Shown: positions 18,183 to 27,029 of the stretch, one piece after another
How the letters are laid out: each line of letters opens with the position of its first letter
How positions within the stretch are numbered: position 1 is the first letter of the stretch
DNA from: Halorubrum trapanicum
Lineage (GTDB): Archaea > Halobacteriota > Halobacteria > Halobacteriales > Haloferacaceae
Assembly (NCBI RefSeq): GCF_017873555.1
Contig: NZ_JAGGKE010000001.1
Location: 310,001-374,000 of the forward strand
Reading direction: 5' to 3'
Length of the DNA: 64,000 bases
Notes under the pieces: model-generated
Seen by the model: only the letters and a program-made list of their open reading frames with translations
Told to the model about the DNA's origin: nothing
Database searches by the model: none
Program-made: the position numbers and the translations under genes

Positions 18183-19349
18183 ATGACAGACGTACGCGTC
18201 GCCGGGGTGGGGCTGACGCGCTTCGGCAGCCACCCGGAGCGCACCGGCCGCGACCTGTTCGGCGAGGCCGCGCTGCGGGCGTTCGAGGACGCCGACGTCG
18301 ACAGGGCCGACGTCGAGGAGCTGAACTACGGGAACTTCATGGGCGCGCTCGCCGAGCATCAGGGCCACCAGGCGCCGCTGATGGCCGAGGCCGCGGGGGT
18401 CCGGTGTCCGGCGACGCGGTACGAGTCGGCGTGCGCGTCGGCCGGCGTCGCGGTCCGCGAAGCGGTCCGGACGGTGGCGGCGGGCGACGCCGACGTCGTC
18501 CTCGCGGGCGGGATGGAGCGCATGACGAACCTCCCGACCGACGAGGTGACGGAGGGGCTGGCCATCGCGGCCGACGACCTCTTCGAGGTCCGGGCGGGCG
18601 TGACGTTCCCGGGCGCCTACGCGCTCATGGCGAACGCCTACTTCGACGCGTACGGCGGGAGCCGCGAGGACCTCGCGCACGTCGCCGCCAAGAACCACGC
18701 GAACGCCGTGCCGAACGAGTACGCCCAGTACCGCGAGGAGGTCTCAGTCGAGGAGGCGATGGACGCCCCGCCCGTCGCGGAGCCGCTCCACCTCTACGAC
18801 GCCTGTCCGATCACCGACGGCGCGAGCGCGCTCGTGCTGGTCTCCGAGGAGTACGCGGCCGACCGCGACCTCGACGCGTCGGTCGCGGTGACGGGGACCG
18901 GACAGGGGACCGACCGGATGGCGCTCGGCGACCGCGAGCACCTCGCGCGGACGCCCGCCGCGGACGACGCGGCGGATGCGGCCTACGCCGACGCCGGAAT
19001 CGAGGCCGACGCGGTCGACGTCGCGGAGGTCCACGACTGCTTCACGATCGCCGAGGTGCTGGCGCTGGAGTCGCTGGGGCTGTTCGAGCCGGGCGAGGGG
19101 ATCTCGGCGGCCCGGGAGGGGGTCACGACCGCCGCCGGCGACCTCCCGGTGAACCTCTCGGGCGGGCTGAAGGCGAAGGGACACCCGGTCGGCGCGACCG
19201 GCGGCTCCCAGATCGCGGAGCTGACTCGGCTCCTCCGCGGCGACCACCCCAACAGCGAGCACGTCCCCGACGCCGAGGTCGGCGTCGCGCACAACGCGGG
19301 CGGAACCGTCGCCAGCGCGGTCGTCCACGTGCTGGAGGTGGCGGAATGA
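18183..19349 (+). CDS. Thiolase-family protein (SCP-x/acetyl-CoA acetyltransferase-like)
   Basis: 388 residues. The nucleophilic cysteine is in YESACASAG, near residue 84. The catalytic His is in KAKGHPVGATG, and the C-terminal motif is HNAGG rather than the CxG of classical thiolases, which is typical of the archaeal SCP-x group. These enzymes act with a DUF35 OB-fold partner, which here overlaps by 4 nt. Likely acyl-CoA thiolysis or condensation. Confidence 0.92.
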   Translation: MTDVRVAGVGLTRFGSHPERTGRDLFGEAALRAFEDADVDRADVEELNYGNFMGALAEHQGHQAPLMAEAAGVRCPATRYESACASAGVAVREAVRTVAAGDADVVLAGGMERMTNLPTDEVTEGLAIAADDLFEVRAGVTFPGAYALMANAYFDAYGGSREDLAHVAAKNHANAVPNEYAQYREEVSVEEAMDAPPVAEPLHLYDACPITDGASALVLVSEEYAADRDLDASVAVTGTGQGTDRMALGDREHLARTPAADDAADAAYADAGIEADAVDVAEVHDCFTIAEVLALESLGLFEPGEGISAAREGVTTAAGDLPVNLSGGLKAKGHPVGATGGSQIAELTRLLRGDHPNSEHVPDAEVGVAHNAGGTVASAVVHVLEVAE

Positions 19350-19780
19350 GCGACAACGGGGCGGCGGCGGACGCCTCGCCGCCGACGGACCGCGAGTACG
19401 CCGAGTGGCTCGACGCGCTGGCCGGCGGAGACGGGTTCGCGCTCGTCTGCCCGGACGGCCACGGGTCGCTCCCGCCGCGCCGGGTGTGCCCCGAGTGCGG
19501 GTCCGCCGAACTCTCGCGGGAACCCCTCCGCGAGGCGGGGACCGTCGAGACGTACAGCGTCGTCCACGTCCCCTCGCCGCGCTTCGCGGACGACGCGCCG
19601 TACGCGACCGCCGTGGTCGATTTCGGCCCGACGCGGCTGACCGGGATCGTCCGCGACGGCGACCACGGGCGCGACGCGACGCCCGAGGTCGAAATCGGTG
19701 ACCGGGTCGCGGTCGGCGTCGGCGAGCGCGTCACCGACGGCGAGCGGCTCGTCGTCTTCCGCCCCGTGGACGGCGAGTGA
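19346..19780 (+). CDS. DUF35 OB-fold/zinc-ribbon partner of the thiolase
   Basis: 144 residues. Rubredoxin-like zinc site LVCPDGHGSLPPRRVCPECGS near residues 32-52 followed by an OB fold (GTVETYSVVHVPSP, then TGIVRDGD). Its ATG overlaps the thiolase stop (ATGA), so the two are translationally coupled and probably form a complex. Such partners may help channel acyl-CoA. Confidence 0.9.
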   Translation: MSDNGAAADASPPTDREYAEWLDALAGGDGFALVCPDGHGSLPPRRVCPECGSAELSREPLREAGTVETYSVVHVPSPRFADDAPYATAVVDFGPTRLTGIVRDGDHGRDATPEVEIGDRVAVGVGERVTDGERLVVFRPVDGE

Positions 19781-19874
19781 GACCGGAAGGCGCACGTCAG
19801 TCCCCGGAACCGACTCGCCCGGCCGGGACGACCCGCCGACCGGTACCGACAGCAGGTACCGACGCCGCCAAAAC

Positions 19875-19884
19875 GGTTATATCC
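19875..19884 (+). promoter_or_regulatory. TATA box of the second multi-PAS kinase
   Basis: GGTTATATCC, 23-32 nt before the ATG at 19907. Confidence 0.55.
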
Positions 19885-19906
19885 GGTTCGTCGGTACTCG
19901 AGACGT

Positions 19907-22609
19907 ATGTCCGACCGCATCTCGGTCCTCCTCGTCGACGACGATCCGGATCTGCGCGCGGTCACTGCCTCGTTCCTGGAGCGCGAGGACGACCGGATCG
20001 CGGTCGAGACGGCCCCAGACGCGGACGCCGGACTCGACGCCTTGGCGGAGCGCGACGTCGAGTGCGTCGTCTCCGACTACGAGATGCCGGGACTGGACGG
20101 GCTCGACTTCCTCGACGCGGTGCGCGAGCGCCGCCCGGATCTGCCCTTCATCCTCTTCACCGGACGGGGCAGCGAGGCGGTCGCGAGCGAGGCCATCTCC
20201 GCCGGCGTCACCGACTACCTCCAGAAGCGGGGGGGAACGGAGCGGTACGAGCGGCTGGCGAACCGGATCGTCGAGGCCGTCGAGAAGTGCCGGGCCGAGC
20301 GCGACGCCGAGCAGGCGGTCGAGCAGTTCCGCGCGGTCGCGGAGGGCGCGTCGGACGCGATCGTCTCGATCGACACCGAGGGCGTGATCCGGTTCGCGAA
20401 CCCGGCCGTCGAGTCGGTGTTCGGCTACGAGCCGGCGGAGCTGGAGGGCGAACATCTGGCGACGCTGATGCCCGAACGGTACCGCGAGGAGCACCGCAAG
20501 GCGGTCGAGCGCTACCTCGACACCGGCGAACGGGGTATCGACTGGTCGAACGTCCGGTTCGAAGCGCTCCACCGCGACGGCAGCAAGATACCCGTCTCCG
20601 TGTCGTACGGCGAGTTCACCGTCGACGGGGAGCGGCAGTTCGTCGGCGTGGTCCGCGACGACGCCGACCGCGACCGACACCGGGCGTTCATCGAACACAC
20701 AAGCGACGTGGTCGCCGTGTTATCGAGCGACTGGCGGTTCCGGTACCTGAGCCCCTCCTGTGAGCGCGTGACCGGCTACGCCCCGTCGGAGCTGCTCGGC
20801 GAACGGTCCCTGGACTACATTCACCCGGAGGACCGGGAGGCCGTCGAGGCGGCGTTCGGCGAGCTCGACGGGGACCTCCCGAGCGCCGAGTATCGCTTTC
20901 GGACGGCGGACGGCGAGTACCGCTGGCTCGAGTCCGTCGGCAGCGAGCGGATCGACACCGACGGGATCGAGGGGTACGTCGTCACCACGCGCGACGTCTC
21001 CGCGCGGAAGGAGCGCGAGCGAACCCTCTCCCGGCTCCGAGAGTGGACGCGGGAACTCAACTACACCCGGACGACCGAGGAGGCGGCCGAGCTGGCGGTC
21101 GAGGCGATCGACGACCTGATCGACGCCGGGCTGAGCGGCATCCACCTGCGAACCGAGGACGGGGACCGCCTCGAACCGGCCGCGCTCGGCCAATCGGTAC
21201 CCGCGCTGTTCGAGACGCAGCCGTCCTACGACCGCGACGCGCCGCCGGGAACGCGGGCGGCGCTGGCGTGGAACGCCTTCCGAGGCGAGGAGTCGGTCGT
21301 CATCGACGAACTCTCGACGTACGAGCGGATCGACGAGTCCTCGCCCGCGGAGAGCCTGGTGTTGCGCCCGATCGGCGATCACGGGCTGTTCGTCGTTTCC
21401 TCCCCGGAGCCGCGCAAGTTCACCGACACCGATATCCTCGTGGCGGAGATCCTCTCCGGCCACCTCGAAGCCGCGCTCGACCGCATCGAGCGAGAGAGCC
21501 GCGTCGAGCGGCTCCACGGCGCCACGCGAACCCTCGTGCGGGCTGAGTCGCGGGCGGAGATCGCCGAGCGAGCGGTCGAGGCCGCGACCGACGTGCTGGG
21601 ATTCTCGATCGTCACCGTCCGAGTTCACGACGAGGCCGCGGGCGGACTGGTGCCGTCGGCGGTCTCGCCGGAGGCTGAGGCGCTGCTCCCGGAGCGCGAG
21701 ACGTTCACGCCCGACGGCGGGAGCCTCAACTGGGCGGCGTTCGAGTCGGGCGAACCACGGATGTACGACGACATTCGCACGGCCGACGCGCTCGACGCCG
21801 ACACGGCGCTTCGCAGCCTGCTGATCGTCCCGATCGGCGAGTACGGAACGATCGCGATCGGCGAGACGGAGCCGGGGGTGTTCGGCGGGGTCGACGAGTA
21901 CCTCGCCGGAATCCTCGCGACCGCGGCCGAGACGGCGTTCCAGGCCGAGGCGCGAACCCGCCGGCTCGCCGAGCGAACCGCCGATTTGGAGCGACAGAAC
22001 GACCGCCTGGAGGAGTTCGCCGGCGTGGTGTCTCACGACCTCCGGAACCCGCTCGAAGTCGCGCGGGGGCGGACCGAACTCGCCCGCGAGGAGTGCGACA
22101 GCGAGCACCTGGCGGCGGTCGAGCACGCGCACGGGCGGATGACCGCGCTGATCGACGACCTGCTCACGCTCGCCCGGGAGGGAGACCCCGTCACCGACGC
22201 CGAACCGGTCGATCTGGGGCAGGTCGTCGGCTCCTGTTGGCGGACAGTCGACACGAGGGACGCGACGCTGCGCGCCGAGGCCGAGCGGATGATCGTCGCG
22301 GACGAGAGCCGGCTCAGACAGCTGTTGGAGAACCTGATGCGAAACAGCGTGGAACACGGCGGCGACGGCGTGACGGTCACGGTCGGGTCGCTGCCGGACG
22401 GGTTTTACGTGGCCGACGACGGGCCGGGGATCGAACCGGACCGGCGCGAGGAGGTGTTCGACGCCGGCTACTCGACGTCGCAGTCGGGGACCGGCTTCGG
22501 GCTGCGGATCGTCGAACAGGTGGCCGACGCGCACGGATGGTCCGTGCGCGCCGTCGAGAGCGAGGCGGGCGGGGCGCGCTTCGAGATCACCGGCGTCGAG
22601 TCCGCGTAA
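19907..22609 (+). CDS. Receiver-PAS-GAF hybrid sensor histidine kinase
   Basis: 900 residues, no membrane segments. Order: receiver with phospho-Asp57 (VVSDYEMPG) and Lys107, two PAS domains (about 135-250 and 255-370), two GAF-like domains (about 390-520 and 535-680), HisKA with GVVSHDLRNPL (His710) and HATPase ending DDGPGIEP...GTGFGLRIV. The C-terminal half closely parallels the kinase at 6036-8702, so the two are paralogues. Here the receiver is intact. The output partner is not nearby. Confidence 0.92.
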   Translation: MSDRISVLLVDDDPDLRAVTASFLEREDDRIAVETAPDADAGLDALAERDVECVVSDYEMPGLDGLDFLDAVRERRPDLPFILFTGRGSEAVASEAISAGVTDYLQKRGGTERYERLANRIVEAVEKCRAERDAEQAVEQFRAVAEGASDAIVSIDTEGVIRFANPAVESVFGYEPAELEGEHLATLMPERYREEHRKAVERYLDTGERGIDWSNVRFEALHRDGSKIPVSVSYGEFTVDGERQFVGVVRDDADRDRHRAFIEHTSDVVAVLSSDWRFRYLSPSCERVTGYAPSELLGERSLDYIHPEDREAVEAAFGELDGDLPSAEYRFRTADGEYRWLESVGSERIDTDGIEGYVVTTRDVSARKERERTLSRLREWTRELNYTRTTEEAAELAVEAIDDLIDAGLSGIHLRTEDGDRLEPAALGQSVPALFETQPSYDRDAPPGTRAALAWNAFRGEESVVIDELSTYERIDESSPAESLVLRPIGDHGLFVVSSPEPRKFTDTDILVAEILSGHLEAALDRIERESRVERLHGATRTLVRAESRAEIAERAVEAATDVLGFSIVTVRVHDEAAGGLVPSAVSPEAEALLPERETFTPDGGSLNWAAFESGEPRMYDDIRTADALDADTALRSLLIVPIGEYGTIAIGETEPGVFGGVDEYLAGILATAAETAFQAEARTRRLAERTADLERQNDRLEEFAGVVSHDLRNPLEVARGRTELAREECDSEHLAAVEHAHGRMTALIDDLLTLAREGDPVTDAEPVDLGQVVGSCWRTVDTRDATLRAEAERMIVADESRLRQLLENLMRNSVEHGGDGVTVTVGSLPDGFYVADDGPGIEPDRREEVFDAGYSTSQSGTGFGLRIVEQVADAHGWSVRAVESEAGGARFEITGVESA

Positions 22610-22648
22610 TCGTCCAGAGACGCGACGCTCGCCGGCCTTCGGAGCCGA

Positions 22649-23416
22649 TCAGTCCCGAGTGACCAGCTCGACCTCGTGGCCGTCCTGGTCCTTCGTGAAC
22701 GCGTAGTTGTGGTCGCAGGAAGCGGGGTCGCGGTAGTCGGGCGCTTCGCGGGTCATCAGGTCGTCCCACGCCTCGTCGAGGTCGTCGACGCGCACCGCGA
22801 CGTGGCCCCAGCCGTCGCCCATCGTGTACTCGCGGCCGTCGTAGTTGTACGTGAGTTCGAGCTTCATCGCCTCCTCCGGGGCGTCTTCGGGCGCCACGAA
22901 GTAGTTCGAGAAGGTGTCGGCCTCCCAGCGGCCGGGCACCTCGGTGTACTCGAACTTGCGGGTCCAGTAGCCGAGCGCCTCGTCGGCGTCCTCGACGCGG
23001 ACCATCGTGTGGTCGATGCTCCACTTCGCGCCGTGGTCGCGCTTGACGATCTCGATCTCGTGGCCGTCGGGATCCTTCACGAACGCGTAGCGGTTCCCGC
23101 ACGAGTCGGGGTCGCGGTAGTCCTCGACGCCCTCCGCCATCAGCTGGTCGTACGACTCCTGGAGCGCGTCCTCGGGGACGCGGACCGCGACGTGGCCCCA
23201 CGCGTCGCCGATCTCGTAGCTCCGGCCGTCGTGGTTGTACGTGAGCTCGAGGAGGGCGCCGTCCTCGTGGACGTCCTCGGGACCGAGGAAGACGTTGGTG
23301 AACGTGTCCGCCTCCCAGCGACCCTTCTCCTCGTAGTCGAGGTGCGTCTGGTACCAGCCGAGGCTCTCCTCTAAGTCCTCGACGCGGATCATCACGTGGT
23401 CGAAGGTTCCGTCCAT
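22649..23416 (-). CDS. Tandem VOC (glyoxalase-like) protein
   Basis: 255 residues made of two similar halves. Each half starts with a DHxMxRVED block (FDHVMIRVEDLEES, then IDHTMVRVEDADEA) and ends with a DGHEIE/DGHEVE block. It resembles lactoylglutathione lyase, but in glutathione-free haloarchaea the thiol substrate is unlikely to be glutathione. The ATG at 23416 (MDGTFDH) follows a CTTTTGA box on the minus strand at about 23437. Substrate unknown. Confidence 0.87.
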   Translation of the reverse strand: MDGTFDHVMIRVEDLEESLGWYQTHLDYEEKGRWEADTFTNVFLGPEDVHEDGALLELTYNHDGRSYEIGDAWGHVAVRVPEDALQESYDQLMAEGVEDYRDPDSCGNRYAFVKDPDGHEIEIVKRDHGAKWSIDHTMVRVEDADEALGYWTRKFEYTEVPGRWEADTFSNYFVAPEDAPEEAMKLELTYNYDGREYTMGDGWGHVAVRVDDLDEAWDDLMTREAPDYRDPASCDHNYAFTKDQDGHEVELVTRD

Positions 23417-23514
23417 ACGAGAGCGATCGGCCGCTCGGGTCAAAAGCGTACTGAAGCCCGAACCAACCCCGCGGCCGCGACGGCTCGGACGATCTGATAC
23501 CAGCGAAATTCCAG

Positions 23515-23523
23515 TTTTATTAA
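23515..23523 (+). promoter_or_regulatory. TATA box of the UbiA gene, implying a leader of about 50 nt
   Basis: TTTTATTAA sits 76-84 nt before the ATG, much farther than for its neighbours, so the mRNA should have a 5' leader that carries the hairpin at 23567-23594. Confidence 0.45.
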
Positions 23524-23566
23524 TGCCGTGCGGCGTGGATAGATACGTTTCGGTCCCCCATTCCGG

Positions 23567-23594
23567 GTGTTCGCCGCCGTCCGGCGGCGAACAC
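23567..23594 (+). promoter_or_regulatory. 12-bp perfect hairpin in the leader of the UbiA gene
   Basis: GTGTTCGCCGCC, loop GTCC, GGCGGCGAACAC. The arms are exact complements and end 4 nt before the ATG at 23599. In the mRNA it would occupy the ribosome landing zone, so it may control translation or act as an attenuator. The downstream hairpin at 24565-24583 uses the same GGCGGCGA/TCGCCGCC arms. Confidence 0.6.
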
Positions 23595-23598
23595 AGTC

Positions 23599-24564
23599 AT
23601 GGCAAACGAACCGACCAGCCCGTCGACGACAGACGGCACGGCAGAGCAGTCTCGTTCACGACTAACGATCCCCAACGCGAGCGCGCTCCGGGGGATCGCC
23701 GCGTTCGCCGCGGGGGCACCGTTCACGGCGTTCGTCGCCGCCGTCGAGGTCGCGATCGCGACGGCGGCGCTCGGCGTCCCGCGGTCGACCGCGCCGGTCG
23801 CGGTGGGACTCGTGGCGTTCGCGGTGTACGCCGCGGACCACGTCGCCGACGCCGAGGGCGACATGGGGTCGACGCCCGCGCGGGCGCGGATCGCCTTACG
23901 CTACGGCGATCAGCTGATGACGGCCGCCGCGGTGAGCTACGGGGCGGCGGTCGCGCTCGCGGTCGTCGCCGGTCCCTCCGCACTCGCGCTCGTCCTCGTC
24001 CCGGGGGCGGTGTGGATAGGGTACGCCTCCGACTGGCTCCCGACGGTCGGCGACCTGGCCGCGCCGCTCGCCGCGGTCTCCGTCCCGCGGCTGAAGGACG
24101 TGTTCCTCCTCAACTCCGCGGCGGTCGCGCTCGCGTGGGCGGTCGCCGTCGTCGCCGCCCCCCTCGCGTTCGGCGTCGTCGCCGTCGACGCCGTCGGGAC
24201 GCCGACGGTCGCGCTCCTCTTCGCGTACGTCGCCCTCCGCTCGTTCGTCGACGTCGAGGTCCCGAACGTCAGAGACGTCGCCGCGGACGCCGCGCGGGGT
24301 GTTTCGACGCTCCCGGTCGCGTACGGCGTCGGCGGAACGCGCCGAGTGCTGCTCGGCGTCGACGCGCTCGCGGCCGGACTGCTGGCGGTCGTCGCCGCGA
24401 CCGGCGCCGCGCCGCGACCGGTCCTCGTCGCGCTCGCCGCGGGCCTCGCCTTCTCCGTGGCCGTCACCGCGCTGGCCGACCGGCTCGGCGGCGCTGCGCT
24501 CGGCGTCGCGCCGGACTGTAGCTACCTCGTCGCGGGCGCTGTTCTCCTCGCGCTCGGTTGGTAG
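23599..24564 (+). CDS. UbiA-family prenyltransferase
   Basis: 321 residues with about eight hydrophobic helices. The first Asp-rich motif is YAADHVADAEGD (near residue 75), and the second is near residues 215-235 (VPNVRDVAADAARGVSTLP), where UbiA proteins carry their second Mg-diphosphate site. It likely transfers an isoprenyl chain to an aromatic or lipid acceptor in the membrane. A menaquinone step (MenA) is possible but not shown; a more distant UbiA-like enzyme is equally likely. Confidence 0.8.
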   Translation: MANEPTSPSTTDGTAEQSRSRLTIPNASALRGIAAFAAGAPFTAFVAAVEVAIATAALGVPRSTAPVAVGLVAFAVYAADHVADAEGDMGSTPARARIALRYGDQLMTAAAVSYGAAVALAVVAGPSALALVLVPGAVWIGYASDWLPTVGDLAAPLAAVSVPRLKDVFLLNSAAVALAWAVAVVAAPLAFGVVAVDAVGTPTVALLFAYVALRSFVDVEVPNVRDVAADAARGVSTLPVAYGVGGTRRVLLGVDALAAGLLAVVAATGAAPRPVLVALAAGLAFSVAVTALADRLGGAALGVAPDCSYLVAGAVLLALGW

Positions 24565-24607
24565 GGCGGCGACGTTCGCCGCCGAGGGGCCGCGCCGACG
24601 ATTTTTA
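24565..24607 (+). terminator. Hairpin plus T-run after the UbiA gene
   Basis: GGCGGCGA, loop CGT, TCGCCGCC at 24565-24583 begins immediately after the stop codon, and a T5 run follows at about 24602-24606. It may end or stabilise the transcript. Confidence 0.4.
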
Positions 24608-24660
24608 CATGAAATTTACCGACCCGATAAGTTATAACGCCAATAACCGTAAAAAACGCC

Positions 24661-26439
24661 ATGGCCGCGCTGAGTCCGCTATCCGTCGCGCTCCTCGTCG
24701 CCGTGACGGTCGGGTTGGCGGCGGCGATTCTCGCGTGGCGGGAGCGTCCGGAGCCGGGCGCGACGTGGCTCGCCGTCCTCCTCACGGGGCAGGTCTGGTG
24801 GGCGACGTTCCTCGTCTTCGAACTCGAGGCGGCGACGCTGCCGGCGAAGGCGCTGTGGTACGACGTCCAGTGGGTCGGCGTCGTCGCGATTCCCGTGGGG
24901 TGGCTCTTCTTCGCGCTGGAGTACACGGGCCGGGACCGCTACGTGACCCCCTTCTCGATCGCGCTGGTGTCGATCGTTCCCGTCGCCACCGTCGCGGTCG
25001 CCGCCGCCGGCGACCCCGGGAACCTCCTCGCGGTCGACCGCGTCGTGCGCGAGACCGCGGTCGGGACGTTCCTCGATGTCGCTCCCGGACCGCTGTACTA
25101 CATCATCGCGGGCTACACCTACCTCCTCGGCGCGGTCGGGTCGATCCCCCTGCTTCAGCTGATCCGCGACGACGCCCGTCCGTTCCGCGGACAGAGCGCC
25201 GCCCTGCTCGTCGGGACCGCCGCGCCGTGGGGCGGCAGCGTCGCGTATCTCACCGGCGCGATCCCGATCCCCGGACTCGACCCCACGCCGCTGGTGTTCG
25301 CGGTCTCCGGGGTGGCGTACCTCTTCGCGCTCTCGCGGTTCCGGCTGTTGACGCTCGCGCCGGCCCCGCGTCGCCGCGCGCGCCAGCTCGTCTTCGAGCA
25401 GCTCCACGACCCGGTGTTCGTCGTCGGCACCGAGGGGCTCCTCGTCGACTTGAACGAGAGCGCGGCCGAGACGTTCGGCATCGACCGCCGCGACGCGATC
25501 GGTGAAGCCGCCGCGGCGGTCGTTCCGAAGTACGACTCGGTCCGCGAACTCGCCGCCGGCGAGGCCGACAAGCCGCGGGCGATCCCGATCGTCGGACGCG
25601 ACGGACAGCGACCGTACGAGGCGACGGTCCGGGAGGTGGTGGACGACCACGGGCGCACCACCGCCCGGGTGATCGCCTTCCACGACGTGGGCGCGTACCT
25701 CGGCCAGCAGCAGCGCCTCAACGTGCTCAACCGAGTGTTCCGGCACGACGTTCGGACGGAGACGAACCTCATACGGGGGTACGCCGAGCAGCTGCGGGCG
25801 GACCCGACCGACGAACGCGCCCTCTCCGTCATCGAGGAGAGCGCCGGACGCATGCTCGAACTCAGCGAGCGCACCCGGACCGCCGGCGAGCTGTTCGATC
25901 CGACCGAGGAAGCGAAGTCGGCGCCGCTCCCGGAGGTCGTCGACGAGGTCGTCGCGGGCGTTCGGGGCGTCGATCCCGACGCCCGTATCGAGGTCGGCTC
26001 GGTGCCCGACGTTCGGGTGCCGGTCGTGTTGCGGGTCGTCCTGGAGAACCTCTGTTCGAACGCGGTCCGCCACAACGACGCGGAGTCGCCGTGGGTCCGG
26101 ATCGACGCGGCGGTCGCGGACGGGTGGGTCGAGGTCACCGTCGCGGACGACGGCCCGGGAATCGACCCCGCCGAGTACGACGTGTTGGACCGCGGCACGG
26201 AGACGCCGCTGCGACACGGCAGCGGGATCGGCCTGTGGATCGTCAAGTGGGGCGTCGACCATCTCGGCGGGCGGATCTCGTTCGACGAGCGCGACCCGCG
26301 GGGAACGGCGGTGACGGTCTGTGTCCCGGTCGACCGGTCGGAATCGACCGGGGGCGGCCGCGGGGCATCGACACTCGGCGACGGGTCGGTCGACGACGAG
26401 TGGGGGACGCTCGGATCGCTGCCCAACGCGGGTCGATAG
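24661..26439 (+). CDS. 7TM-type sensor histidine kinase with PAS domain
   Basis: 592 residues. Seven hydrophobic helices fill residues 1-230 (MAALSPLSVALLVAVTVGLA onward), the pattern of the histidine-kinase 7TM N-terminal sensor. A PAS domain follows (240-340), then a HisKA with the atypical RHDVRTETNLIRGY H-box, then HATPase (DDGPGIDP...GSGIGLWIVKWG). It should sense a membrane or extracellular signal. A GTTATAACG box lies 23-31 nt before the ATG in an AT-rich upstream stretch. Confidence 0.9.
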   Translation: MAALSPLSVALLVAVTVGLAAAILAWRERPEPGATWLAVLLTGQVWWATFLVFELEAATLPAKALWYDVQWVGVVAIPVGWLFFALEYTGRDRYVTPFSIALVSIVPVATVAVAAAGDPGNLLAVDRVVRETAVGTFLDVAPGPLYYIIAGYTYLLGAVGSIPLLQLIRDDARPFRGQSAALLVGTAAPWGGSVAYLTGAIPIPGLDPTPLVFAVSGVAYLFALSRFRLLTLAPAPRRRARQLVFEQLHDPVFVVGTEGLLVDLNESAAETFGIDRRDAIGEAAAAVVPKYDSVRELAAGEADKPRAIPIVGRDGQRPYEATVREVVDDHGRTTARVIAFHDVGAYLGQQQRLNVLNRVFRHDVRTETNLIRGYAEQLRADPTDERALSVIEESAGRMLELSERTRTAGELFDPTEEAKSAPLPEVVDEVVAGVRGVDPDARIEVGSVPDVRVPVVLRVVLENLCSNAVRHNDAESPWVRIDAAVADGWVEVTVADDGPGIDPAEYDVLDRGTETPLRHGSGIGLWIVKWGVDHLGGRISFDERDPRGTAVTVCVPVDRSESTGGGRGASTLGDGSVDDEWGTLGSLPNAGR

Positions 26440-26469
26440 GCACTTGTCGCCGGGAGGCGTCCCCGGGAT

Positions 26470-26910
26470 ATGGACGCTACGGCCACGACATATCTCCCGT
26501 ACGCGCTGCTCGCGATGGGCGCGTACGCGCTCGTCTCGCCGCTGATGCGCGTCGCCACGACCGGTCCGAACGCGATCCCGAGCGACGTCGCCGTCGTCGT
26601 CTCGAACACCCTGCTCGTCGCCATGGCGGTCGGCGTGATCGCGTACACCGGGCAGGGGTTCACGACGCACCTCGCGTCGCCGAAGCTGGCGCACGTGCTC
26701 GCGGCCGGGCTCTTCCTCGGGATCGGCATCCTCGCGCTGTACCGGTCGCTGTCGCTCGGTCCGGTGAGCGTCGTGACGCCCATCTTCGCGATGTTCCTCG
26801 TCTTCTCGTCGGTGATCGGCTTCCTGTTCCTCGGCGAGTCGTTCACCGCCCGCAAGGGGCTCGGAATCGTCTTCGCCGCCGCGGCCGTCTACCTGGTCTC
26901 CGGGGCCTGA
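26470..26910 (+). CDS. EamA-type small transporter subunit
   Basis: 146 residues with five predicted helices and the DMT/EamA pattern ALYRSLSLGPVSVVTPIFA...FLGESFTARKGLGIVF. One EamA unit instead of the usual two, so it probably works as a dimer. Located 30 nt after the 7TM kinase. Substrate unknown. Confidence 0.8.
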   Translation: MDATATTYLPYALLAMGAYALVSPLMRVATTGPNAIPSDVAVVVSNTLLVAMAVGVIAYTGQGFTTHLASPKLAHVLAAGLFLGIGILALYRSLSLGPVSVVTPIFAMFLVFSSVIGFLFLGESFTARKGLGIVFAAAAVYLVSGA

Positions 26911-26996
26911 CCGCGGGTCGATCCGGAGACCTCGATCCCGCAATCCGGAGACCTCGACCCCGCGATCCGGAACCGTCTGCCGCGTGACGAAACCCC

Positions 26997-27002
26997 TTTA
27001 AT
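26997..27002 (+). promoter_or_regulatory. TATA-like box of the MATE exporter
   Basis: TTTAAT lies 28-33 nt before the GTG at 27030 and supports that start. Confidence 0.45.
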
Positions 27003-27029
27003 CGCCAGCGGAAAAGGAGCGCATCTGCC

